From UBA8106 sp964569695 (GTDB lineage: Bacteria; Acidobacteriota; Vicinamibacteria; Vicinamibacterales; UBA823), in contig CAZMUA010000013.1 in assembly GCA_964569695.1 (NCBI GenBank), positions 1 to 64,000 on the forward strand: DNA of 64,000 nucleotides, written 5' to 3'. How positions within the stretch are numbered: position 1 is the stretch's first letter; each line of letters starts with the position of its first letter. The position numbers were made by a program, and so were the translations under genes. Under the pieces are notes generated by a model, which was not told the DNA's origin, did not search any database, and saw nothing but the letters and a program-made list of their open reading frames with translations. Positions 34,633 to 43,223 of the stretch are shown one piece after another.

Positions 34633-36474
34633 CTATAAGTTCGATGAGTTCTTCGACACAACCTTGGGCACATCAGGCAAATTAGGAGTGAAATCTTCTC
34701 CTGGGTTTATGAATCGATCGCGTTCCAGTTTGTACTGGGTCTCATAAAGCCGATGGTATCGTCCTGATTTCTCAAGCAAACTGCGATGCGTACCGCGTTC
34801 GACAATGCAACCATCCTCAATGACCAAAATTTGATCAGCGCTTTGAATGGTCGACAAACGATGCGCAATAACTAACGTTGTCCGACCATGACGTAACGAT
34901 CTCAGGCCGTCCTGAATCATGGCTTCACTCTCACTATCGAGGCTTGATGTTGCTTCGTCAAGAATCAGAAGTCTCGGATCGGCCAAAATCGCTCGCGCAA
35001 TGGCAATCCGCTGCCGTTGTCCACCGGATAATCTGATACCGCGTTCCCCAACAACTGTTTCGTAACCCTTCTCAAAATTAAGGACAAATTCTTCACAATG
35101 CGCAAGACGACCAACCGTTCGAATCTCTTCCAGCGAGGCGTCCATTCGAGCAAATCTAATGTTGTCAGCAACAGTTCCATCGAATAAAAAATTTTCTTGC
35201 AGCACAACCCCCAAGTGCTTCCGATAGTCACGTAACTTCACCGCTTCCAAATCTAGCCCATCTACCAAAATTCGGCCCTGTTGTGGTCGATTAAACGCCA
35301 TTACTAGACTAATGAGCGTGCTTTTTCCGGACCCACTAGATCCCACCAACGCAGTCGTCGTCCCGGCTGGCACCTTGAAAGATAAATTCCGCAAAACTGG
35401 AACTCCAGCCGTGTACTCAAAACTAATGTCCTCGCAGGTCACCTCACCTCGCACATTGGGAAGTGGTCGGCGATGCTCATCTTCTTCGTCCTCGGTAGCC
35501 ATTCGTCGGATTTCTTGAATCCGATCAAGACCGGCAAAAGCTTCGGTGATCTGGGTCCCAATTGAGGCGATCTGAACAAGAGGTGCGGCCATCAAACCCG
35601 TAAAGAAAATGTATGCGATCAAATCACCTAGCGTCATGGTCTTGGAAAGAATCGCATTTCCACCAATAACAATGATCAGCATGCCAATAATGCCGATGGC
35701 CACTGTCGACACCGCGGTAATACCAGACACACCAGTAACTGTTTTAGCAACGTTACGTAACAATCCATGAACACCATGCGCGAATACACGCTGCTCCCTC
35801 TTCTCGACGGTATAGGCCTTGACAATGCGAATCCCGCCAAGAGTTTCATTTAGACGTCCAGTTACCTCAGCGTTGATCTTGCCTCGTTCACGAAATAGAG
35901 GCCGCAATCGCCTGAAAGCTATCGCCATGGCACTGGCAAATCCTAACAAAATCACCAGAGTGACTGAGGTCAGTTGCCAATTTAGATAAAACAAAACAGC
36001 GAGTGCGATGAATGCGGTGACAAGACCACCTGTCAACTGCACCAATCCTGTTCCAACCAAATTTCGAATTCCCTCGGCATCAGTCATGATCCTAGAAATG
36101 AGCACGCCGGTTTTAGTCGAATCAAAGTAACCGATCGGTAAACGAGTGACATGGGCTTGCACCCGTTTTCGCATCTCTGTAATTCCACGCTGCGCCGCAA
36201 CCCCCAAGACTTGGGATAAAGCAAACGAAGTGGTCGCCTGTATAAGGGTCGCTCCACCGACGGCCAAGGCGAGTGTAGTTAACAGCTCACCTCTCTGGTT
36301 AGCAATGACCTCATCAATTAAGAATTTTGAAGAACCTGGCAACACAAGGCCCGCCAGACGATTGGTTAGCATTAAGACCATCCCAAATGCTAGACGCCGG
36401 CGATAACGCCATAAGAGTTCTTTAGCTTCCGTCCAAGCGCCGCTCGAAAATCGAGACTTCGTGTCACGCAACAT
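34633..36474 (-). CDS. ABC transporter, fused permease/ATPase (MsbA/exporter type)
   Basis: A 613-residue half-transporter. Residues about 20-320 hold six membrane helices of the type I exporter domain. The nucleotide-binding domain follows, with Walker A VGSSGSGKST (near 380), the signature LSGGQRQRIAIARAI (near 480), Walker B LLILDEATSSLD (near 505), and the H-loop IAHRLSTI. It should work as a homodimer exporting a lipid, drug or peptide. The window gives no substrate clue. The only nearby gene on the same strand is the cytochrome-barrel unit, 119 bases downstream and probably separate. Confidence 0.92.
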   Translation of the reverse strand: MLRDTKSRFSSGAWTEAKELLWRYRRRLAFGMVLMLTNRLAGLVLPGSSKFLIDEVIANQRGELLTTLALAVGGATLIQATTSFALSQVLGVAAQRGITEMRKRVQAHVTRLPIGYFDSTKTGVLISRIMTDAEGIRNLVGTGLVQLTGGLVTAFIALAVLFYLNWQLTSVTLVILLGFASAMAIAFRRLRPLFRERGKINAEVTGRLNETLGGIRIVKAYTVEKREQRVFAHGVHGLLRNVAKTVTGVSGITAVSTVAIGIIGMLIIVIGGNAILSKTMTLGDLIAYIFFTGLMAAPLVQIASIGTQITEAFAGLDRIQEIRRMATEDEEDEHRRPLPNVRGEVTCEDISFEYTAGVPVLRNLSFKVPAGTTTALVGSSGSGKSTLISLVMAFNRPQQGRILVDGLDLEAVKLRDYRKHLGVVLQENFLFDGTVADNIRFARMDASLEEIRTVGRLAHCEEFVLNFEKGYETVVGERGIRLSGGQRQRIAIARAILADPRLLILDEATSSLDSESEAMIQDGLRSLRHGRTTLVIAHRLSTIQSADQILVIEDGCIVERGTHRSLLEKSGRYHRLYETQYKLERDRFINPGEDFTPNLPDVPKVVSKNSSNL

Positions 36475-36568
36475 GTAACATCCCCATTGTCAGTCTGAAT
36501 TTTCGTGTAACCTGTTGGATTAGCATGCGGTACACTCATCATCCGATGATTTTTGTCTGGAGGCAACT

Positions 36569-37978
36569 TTGTTTACAACACCTCGACAATTCCCACTTGT
36601 GCTCATAGCAACTTGCTTCCTGGCTATAACCGTGCATGAAGAATCATTTAGAGCCTCAAGTGACACGCAGCCGTCTGCAACCTGGCTGGAAGAGTACCGA
36701 GAACCGGCCAGTCGAATCATTGGCGAAGCTCTTTCAGACACCTTTGCCTACCGAAGACTCGCTGAACTTGGTGATACGTTTGGCCATCGATTGAGTGGTT
36801 CGCCTCAGTTAGAGCGCGCGATCCAGTGGGCTGCTGACCAAATGCGGATTGACGGATTAGAGAGCGTCCGTCTCGAACCCGTCATGGTGCCACACTGGGT
36901 ACGCGGCCATGAACGCGCAACTCTCGTCAGACCAGAACCGCAAGACCTAGTCATGCTTGGACTCGGCGGCAGTATAGGCACACCGCCAGAAGGTATCGAA
37001 GCCTCCACAATCGTCGTAAATAGCTTCGATGAACTTGATGCATTATCGCAGGATATAGAAGGCAAAATCGTTGTGTACAACGTTCCATTCACGAACTATG
37101 GGCAGACTGTCCGTTACCGTACAACCGGAGCCTCACGAGCCGCACGTCATGGCGCAGTAGCTGCTTTGGTCCGCTCAGTCGGCCCCACAGGATTTCGAAC
37201 GCCCCACACCGGAAATATGGGATACACAGAACGCGATCCAAAAATCCCAATGGCTGCTATAACTGCGGAAGACGCTGAACTTCTGCAGCGCCTGCAGGAC
37301 AAAAATATGCCAGCCGTGGTTAACCTCATGATGGAAGCCCACACCCTTCCAGATGCTGAGTCAGCAAATGTCATTGGCGAAATCCGTGGACGAGAATTAC
37401 CAGATGAAGTCGTCGTCATTGGAGGACACATCGATTCATGGGACGTCGGGACAGGTTCAACTGATGATGGCGGCGGTTCAATCGCAACATGGGACGCACT
37501 CAGAATCATCAAACGCTTGAACTTGAGACCGCGACGCACCTTAAGAGTCGTCCTGTGGACGAATGAAGAGAACGGCTTTCGCGGTGCATTCGCATATCGA
37601 GACCGCTACCGCGAGGCGCTTCCGAATCACGTAATGATGCTGGAGTCAGACTCCGGTGTTTTCGAACCGAGAGGATTCGGTTTTACTGGCAGTGACCGTG
37701 CACGAACGACCGTCACTGAAATCGCGTCCTTGCTACAAGGAGTCGGCGCCAGTTGGATTGGGCCAAACGGTGGAGGTGCCGATATAGGCCCGAGTGTTCG
37801 CGCAGCCAATATACCCGCCATGTCGTTGGCTGTCGACGAATCACGGTACTTTTCGATTCACCATACGCCGGCTGACACCATCGACAAGATTAACCCAACC
37901 GACCTAGCGCGAAATGTTGCTGCAATCGCTGTAATGGCCTACGTTGTCGCTGACATGCCAACAAGGCTCGGAAAATAG
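36569..37978 (+). CDS. M28 family zinc aminopeptidase/carboxypeptidase, secreted
   Basis: A 469-residue protein. The start is TTG 36569, five bases after GGAGG (36559-36563), and gives a signal peptide (about 1-27). Residues about 115-230 are a PA-like inserted domain. The peptidase core has VVIGGHIDSWDVGTGSTDDGGG (first metal His and bridging Asp), VVLWTNEENGFRGA (catalytic and metal Glu pair), an Asp in LESDSGVFEP, and a late His in FSIHHTPADTIDKI. All zinc ligands appear intact, so it should be an active exopeptidase in the periplasm or outside the cell. Confidence 0.93.
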   Translation: MFTTPRQFPLVLIATCFLAITVHEESFRASSDTQPSATWLEEYREPASRIIGEALSDTFAYRRLAELGDTFGHRLSGSPQLERAIQWAADQMRIDGLESVRLEPVMVPHWVRGHERATLVRPEPQDLVMLGLGGSIGTPPEGIEASTIVVNSFDELDALSQDIEGKIVVYNVPFTNYGQTVRYRTTGASRAARHGAVAALVRSVGPTGFRTPHTGNMGYTERDPKIPMAAITAEDAELLQRLQDKNMPAVVNLMMEAHTLPDAESANVIGEIRGRELPDEVVVIGGHIDSWDVGTGSTDDGGGSIATWDALRIIKRLNLRPRRTLRVVLWTNEENGFRGAFAYRDRYREALPNHVMMLESDSGVFEPRGFGFTGSDRARTTVTEIASLLQGVGASWIGPNGGGADIGPSVRAANIPAMSLAVDESRYFSIHHTPADTIDKINPTDLARNVAAIAVMAYVVADMPTRLGK

Positions 37979-38030
37979 AGGGCAGTCTCGGGCTCGTGGA
38001 TTCAATGTTGCTTGAACAAGCCTCGTTAGT

Positions 38031-39083
38031 TTAGGTTTTGCGACCTGCTCTATTTTTCGCCCAGTCTACGTGTTCGATCACAAGCGGATCGTTACATGAG
38101 GGTGATTCAGGTGGGTTTTCATCAAGCACTGCTAGCCCCTCAGGAGTAGCGCTATTACCAAGTGCCACTGCTACGTTACGTCGCCAACGGACGACACTGG
38201 CTCTCTTAAGAGCACTTCCCTTCAGTGTCCTACGCCACTCAACATCAGACCGTTGCCAGAGATCTACTAGTTGAGGCTGATCAAACGAAGTGCGGGGTAG
38301 AAATTCGGTTCCGGAAGATTGAACGGGTGGCTTCGCATTCCAAGGACAAACATCCTGACAGATATCGCAACCAAAGACATTTGCTCCAATAGCTTGTCGG
38401 TACGATTCTGGAATGGAATCTTTGTTTTCAATCGTTAAATAAGCGAGACATCGTGTTGAATCCAAAACCCAAGGTTCAGTTAAAGCATCGGTTGGACAAG
38501 CCTCAAGACAGAGACTGCAAGTGCCACACTGATCAAGGGCTGGTGGGTCAGGGACAAGGGGCAGATTACTGATGATTTCGGATAAGTACAACCATGAACC
38601 AAGGTCTGAATTTATGACGCAAGTGTTCTTCCCGATCCATCCGAGGCCAGCATGTTGGGCATATACACGTTCCTGCACAGGACCAGTATCAACATAAGCT
38701 TTAGCCTCAAAAGCAGTGCTGTGCTCCTCGCGCATCCACTTCAACAACTTCTCGGTTCGATGACCGACGATGGTATGGTAATCCTCACCCCAAGCATAGC
38801 GAGCAATTTTCCCAATGCTTTCATCAGCTACTTCTGTCGAGTAAGGTCGGTCGACATTGTAGATTGTTGCGAGAGCTACAACAGTTTTCGCCGACGGTAG
38901 TACGTTGCGTACGTCTGCCCGTCGCTTGGCTGTGCGAGACAGGTAATCCATCGTCCCTGCATAACCTTGATCGATCCACTCCTTCAAGTAACCCAACTCT
39001 GGCAAACTTGTGGCGGGCGCAATGCCACACAGATCGAAACCGAGTTCCGTCGCGTGAGCTTTAATTGCTGCTGCAGTCACCAT
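38031..39083 (-). CDS. queG: Epoxyqueuosine reductase
   Basis: A 350-residue cytosolic iron-sulfur and cobalamin enzyme that reduces epoxyqueuosine in tRNA to queuosine. ATG 39083 is preferred because upstream in-frame residues do not match the family. The visible blocks are FDLCGIAPA, RADVRNVLPSAKTVVALA, the VDTGPVQERVYAQHAGLGWIGKNT active-site block, two 4Fe-4S clusters (CGTCSLCLEACPTDAL and CDICQDVCPWN), and a C-terminal HEAT-like part. No other queuosine genes are in the window. Confidence 0.94.
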   Translation of the reverse strand: MVTAAAIKAHATELGFDLCGIAPATSLPELGYLKEWIDQGYAGTMDYLSRTAKRRADVRNVLPSAKTVVALATIYNVDRPYSTEVADESIGKIARYAWGEDYHTIVGHRTEKLLKWMREEHSTAFEAKAYVDTGPVQERVYAQHAGLGWIGKNTCVINSDLGSWLYLSEIISNLPLVPDPPALDQCGTCSLCLEACPTDALTEPWVLDSTRCLAYLTIENKDSIPESYRQAIGANVFGCDICQDVCPWNAKPPVQSSGTEFLPRTSFDQPQLVDLWQRSDVEWRRTLKGSALKRASVVRWRRNVAVALGNSATPEGLAVLDENPPESPSCNDPLVIEHVDWAKNRAGRKT

Positions 39084-39131
39084 TACGACAGTCGTAATAT
39101 GGAATCCCAAACAAAATCAATTGGAACTCGG

Positions 39132-41816
39132 TTAACCGTTCACGAGTTGCCGGAGGACATACGGTAGGATGCCACCATGCTTATACGATTCGAGCTCCTC
39201 AGGGGTGTCGATCCTGACCGTGGTCTTGAATGAGTCTGTTGAACCGTCGGTTTTCGTGACATTGATAGTCACTTGGCCTCGTGGTGTTAAGCCTTCAGCG
39301 ATCCCTTCTATATCAAGTGTTTCACGTCCTGTGAGGCTATACGTTTGAGCCGACTCCCCATTCTTGAACTCCAGTGGTAAGACGCCCATGTTGACCAGAT
39401 TACTTCGGTGAATTCGTTCGAAGCTCTCGGCAATCACCGCACGTACACCCAATAACCGTGTTCCCTTGGCCGCCCAATCACGAGAAGACCCCGAGCCATA
39501 TTCTTTACCAGCCAAAATTAAGAGTGGCACATCAGACGACTTGTAACTCATGGCAGCATCGTAAATTGACAACAGTTCATCCTGTGGCTGTAGCCGTGTC
39601 CAGCCACCTTCTGTTCCAGGAGCTAATTGGTTGCGAAGTCGGATATTGCCAAATGTTCCACGCATCATGACATTGTGATTACCTCGACGAGCTCCGTACG
39701 AGTTAAAATCCTCAACCCTCACACCTTGAGTTAACAAATACTTTCCAGCCGGACTGTCAGCAGGAATAGCGCCAGCCGGTGATATGTGATCAGTCGTCAC
39801 GCTATCGCCAAGCATAGCCAACACACGAGCCTCGCTGATGTCCAGAAGCGGTGGAGGTGTCATCTCAAGGCCATCGAAAAATGGTGGGTTACATATGTAA
39901 GTGGAGTCAGCATCCCAGTTAAATTGCTGAGCCTTCAGTGTCGGTAGTTGACGCCAACGTTCATCACCTTCGAATACTCCAGCATAGGAAGACTTGAACA
40001 TTTCCGTCCGCAACACCACGTCAGATACATCCTGTATTTCCGCAGCCGATGGCCAGATGTCATAGAGAAAAACATCGCAATTCTTCGCATCTTGTCCAAG
40101 TGGCTCAGTAGTAAGATCCACCGTCATTGAACCTGCCAGTGCATAGGCCACAACAAGCGGCGGCGAAGCAAGATAGTTCGTACGAATCTGTGATTGAATA
40201 CGACCTTCGAAGTTGCGGTTGCCACTCAACACCGATGCAACCACCAACTTACGCTCCGTAATTGCAGTCGAGACCGCCTTTGGTAATGGCCCAGAGTTTC
40301 CAATACAAGTTGTGCAACCATAACCCACGAGATGGAACCCTAGCTGGTCGAGATAGTCCAGGAGACCAGCAGCAGCAAGATACTCTGTGACAACCAAGGA
40401 ACCTGGTGCAAAACTGGTTTTTACCCAAGGTTTTACTTTCAAACCACGCTCGACTGCTTTCTTAGCCAGTAATCCAGCACCGATCATCACGCTAGGGTTC
40501 GATGTATTGGTGCAACTGGTTATCGCCGCTACGACAACGGCGCCATGATCGATGTTGTCTGACGATTTCGAGGAATTCATCAAACTGCTATCAGACTTGT
40601 AATCTGGATCGGTCACCATAGAATCGACGACATCATTAAACTCATCTTTGGCGCGACTGAGTGACACACGGTCTTGCGGCCGTCGAGGACCAGCCAAACT
40701 TGGCTCGATCGAGGTAAGATCGAAATCGATAGTGTCGCCATAGACTGCCTCGGACTCCACTTCACGGAACAAGCCTTGTGTCTTCGCATAACTTTCCACT
40801 AAACGAATATGGTGAGGATCGCGCCCGGTCAGACGAAGATAGTCCAGCGTCAAGTCATCAATCGGAAATACCGCAACTGTCGCACCGTACTCGGGCGACA
40901 TATTGCCCAACGTCGCCCGGTCAGCCAAAGTTAGGTGTGCCAATCCAGAACCATAAAACTCAACGAATTTACCCACTACACCGTACTGTCTCAAGCGTTC
41001 CGTCATCGCCAACACGAGGTCAGTAGCCGTCACGCCTTCAGCGAGACGTCCGAACAGATGAACACCTATTACATCAGGGATAAGCATTGAAATCGGTTGT
41101 CCAAGCATTGCGGCTTCAGCTTCTATACCACCAACTCCCCAACCGACCACTCCAAGCCCATTGACCATCGTTGTGTGCGAATCCGTCCCAACAAGAGTGT
41201 CAGGATATGCGACATTCACGCCCTCAACTTTCTTCAAACACACGACGTGCGCTAAGTATTCAAGATTGACCTGATGCACAATACCGGTATCTGGAGGTAC
41301 TACAGAAAAATTGTTGAAGGCATTCTGCCCCCATCGTAAGAATGCATACCTTTCTCTGTTTCGAGAAAATTCTAGTTCTGCATTTAGTTGAAAGGCTTCG
41401 GGTTTGCCGTAGTGGTCCACCTGCACAGAGTGATCAATGACAAGATCTACCGGCTGTCTCGGGTTAACCCGTGCCGGATCACCACCTAGACGCGCAACCC
41501 CATCCCGCATCGCAGCCAAGTCCACCACAGCCGGGACACCGGTAAAGTCCTGCAGCAAAACACGCGCTGGTGTAAATGCAATTTCCTGGTGATGACCGGC
41601 GCTAACATCCCAGTCAGCGAGGGCAACTATATCTTCTCGAGTTACTGCCCGGCCATCTTCACACCGCAACAAATTCTCAAGGAGAATCTTGAGGGCATAG
41701 GGAAGACGAGCGACGGAGCCAATGCCTGAATCTTCAAGCGCACGTAAGCTATAAAATTCGACCGTATCCCCATCGACGGTCATCTTAGAACGTGTGTTCA
41801 AAACATTGTTCGTCAA
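39132..41816 (-). CDS. acnA: Aconitate hydratase A
   Basis: An 894-residue TCA-cycle enzyme that interconverts citrate and isocitrate through a 4Fe-4S cluster. The start is a TTG at 41816 with GAGGAG five bases upstream. Cluster cysteines are visible in GYGCTTCIGNSG and SCTNTSNPSVM, along with the substrate loops VGTDSHTTMVNGLGVVGWGVGG and YGSGSSRDWAAKG. The long form with an N-terminal VDYHVQVDHYGKP-like stretch (here SVQVDHYGKPEAF) fits the AcnA/IRP clade. A 27-bp inverted repeat lies about 70 bases upstream, within the probable 5' UTR. Confidence 0.95.
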   Translation of the reverse strand: MTNNVLNTRSKMTVDGDTVEFYSLRALEDSGIGSVARLPYALKILLENLLRCEDGRAVTREDIVALADWDVSAGHHQEIAFTPARVLLQDFTGVPAVVDLAAMRDGVARLGGDPARVNPRQPVDLVIDHSVQVDHYGKPEAFQLNAELEFSRNRERYAFLRWGQNAFNNFSVVPPDTGIVHQVNLEYLAHVVCLKKVEGVNVAYPDTLVGTDSHTTMVNGLGVVGWGVGGIEAEAAMLGQPISMLIPDVIGVHLFGRLAEGVTATDLVLAMTERLRQYGVVGKFVEFYGSGLAHLTLADRATLGNMSPEYGATVAVFPIDDLTLDYLRLTGRDPHHIRLVESYAKTQGLFREVESEAVYGDTIDFDLTSIEPSLAGPRRPQDRVSLSRAKDEFNDVVDSMVTDPDYKSDSSLMNSSKSSDNIDHGAVVVAAITSCTNTSNPSVMIGAGLLAKKAVERGLKVKPWVKTSFAPGSLVVTEYLAAAGLLDYLDQLGFHLVGYGCTTCIGNSGPLPKAVSTAITERKLVVASVLSGNRNFEGRIQSQIRTNYLASPPLVVAYALAGSMTVDLTTEPLGQDAKNCDVFLYDIWPSAAEIQDVSDVVLRTEMFKSSYAGVFEGDERWRQLPTLKAQQFNWDADSTYICNPPFFDGLEMTPPPLLDISEARVLAMLGDSVTTDHISPAGAIPADSPAGKYLLTQGVRVEDFNSYGARRGNHNVMMRGTFGNIRLRNQLAPGTEGGWTRLQPQDELLSIYDAAMSYKSSDVPLLILAGKEYGSGSSRDWAAKGTRLLGVRAVIAESFERIHRSNLVNMGVLPLEFKNGESAQTYSLTGRETLDIEGIAEGLTPRGQVTINVTKTDGSTDSFKTTVRIDTPEELESYKHGGILPYVLRQLVNG

Positions 41817-41884
41817 GAAAACTCCTCATTACGCTCGCCTGTGTTGTCAATGGTCAAGAGGCAGATAGGCAACTGCTGCGTAAA

Positions 41885-41911
41885 GGTATTCTGTCTCACT
41901 TCGAGAATACC
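41885..41911. promoter_or_regulatory. Inverted repeat upstream of acnA
   Basis: GGTATTCT (41885-41892) and AGAATACC (41904-41911) are perfect reverse complements separated by 11 bases. They lie in the 185-base gap between lpxB and acnA, about 70 bases upstream of the acnA start. No T-run follows on either strand, so it is not a typical terminator. It could be a dimeric regulator operator or an RNA hairpin in the acnA leader. Confidence 0.4.
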
Positions 41912-42001
41912 ATCTTCGTGCAGATATCGAAGCCCTTCGCTCTCAATCCCACGCAAACAAAAAGGCACTTTCAACGAAAGAGTAGGCGCGATGGAGCATC
42001 G

Positions 42002-43159
42002 CTAAGAAGAAGTCGCAACATTAGCGTTCTTATCAGATGCGATGGCCAGCACTAACTCGGCAGCACGTTGACTAGCTCCACCAGAGCCGAGCTGGGTATT
42101 TACATGCTGAAGCGCACTACAAATAAGTTGATTACGAGCAGGATCCGTCAACATGCTTACTGCTTCGTCAGCGACTGCCTCTGGTGTCAGTTGTTCTTGA
42201 ATCAGTTCTGGCACAATGGACTTCCCAGCCACTAGATTAACCATTCCGTAGTGGTCCACATGCACAAAACGTTTACCTAGCCAGTAAGTCAATGGTGACA
42301 CCCGATAAACAATTATCATCGGTCGTCCATGAATCGCTGCTTGGATTGTCGCCGTACCAGAAGCAGTCACCACAACATTCGACGCAGCAAGAATGTCGTC
42401 AGTCCGACCTTCAATGAATTTCAAAGGGCACGTAGCAGCTTCATGGGAATCAAACAACGAGGAGTCCAAGTTCGGCGCACGCGCTACCAACGCTTGTAAG
42501 CTCGGGACTTGTTCTGCAATGAGTGAAGTAGCTTTCAAGATGACTGGTAAAATCTCGGCCACTTCATTCGAGCGACTTCCTGGCAACAATGCCAGTGTGG
42601 GGGCTAGTGGATCTAGACCGTGCTCTGTCAAAAATTCTTGCCGCGATTGCCTGGCGTGAGCAAGCTCGACGAGCGGATGACCGACGTAAGTTACCGGTAT
42701 GTCTGCTTCCCGATATAACGCTTCCTCAAACGGAAAAATCACTAACATATGATCTACAAGGTTTTGCAGTGTTTTGATGCGTCCAGGACGCCACGCCCAA
42801 ATCTGTGGACTAATGTAGTAAACGACTGGAATATTAAGACGACGAAGGGCTTTCGCTAATCGAAAATTAAAGTCCGGAAAATCAATCGCCACGAACACAT
42901 CTGGCCTCTTCTCTCGTGCAGCTCTAACCAAACGTTGGTACATCGCGAAAGACCGTGGTAAAACAGAGACGGCCTCAGCTAATCCAGTGACTGCTAATCC
43001 TTGGTACTCCCCAAGTAGGTGGCCAGCAGCGCCTCTGAGATGTTCCCCACCCAGACCAAATATCTCCACATCTGGGGAGAGTCGAGTCAATGCACGGGCG
43101 AGTGCGCCAGCATACAGATCGCCAGACGCCTCGCCGCAGGAAATCATTACTTGACGCAT
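42002..43159 (-). CDS. lpxB: Lipid-A-disaccharide synthase
   Basis: A 385-residue GT19 glycosyltransferase that joins UDP-diacylglucosamine and lipid X in lipid A synthesis at the inner membrane. Family blocks are visible: MISCGEASGDLYAGAL, VFVAIDFPDFNFRLAK, VYYISPQIWAWRPGRIKT, VTYVGHPLVE, LALLPGSRSNEV, and ASGTATIQAAIHGRPMIIVYR. It shows that the host makes LPS. No other lpx genes are adjacent, and the gene is followed by acnA on the same strand after 185 bases. Confidence 0.95.
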   Translation of the reverse strand: MRQVMISCGEASGDLYAGALARALTRLSPDVEIFGLGGEHLRGAAGHLLGEYQGLAVTGLAEAVSVLPRSFAMYQRLVRAAREKRPDVFVAIDFPDFNFRLAKALRRLNIPVVYYISPQIWAWRPGRIKTLQNLVDHMLVIFPFEEALYREADIPVTYVGHPLVELAHARQSRQEFLTEHGLDPLAPTLALLPGSRSNEVAEILPVILKATSLIAEQVPSLQALVARAPNLDSSLFDSHEAATCPLKFIEGRTDDILAASNVVVTASGTATIQAAIHGRPMIIVYRVSPLTYWLGKRFVHVDHYGMVNLVAGKSIVPELIQEQLTPEAVADEAVSMLTDPARNQLICSALQHVNTQLGSGGASQRAAELVLAIASDKNANVATSS

Positions 43160-43223
43160 TTATTTTCTTAATCAGTGATAGGTAACAAACTCCGTGAACG
43201 CAAGTATCGAACCAGAGAAACTA

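Noticed and set aside
37979..38030. GCTTGAACAAGC palindrome between M28 and queG as a terminator
   Set aside because: The loop would be too small for the full stem and no T-tract follows. It is probably chance.
41792..42055. Plus-strand open frame across the acnA-lpxB gap
   Set aside because: It overlaps both gene ends antisense. The gap is better explained as the acnA leader with an inverted repeat.
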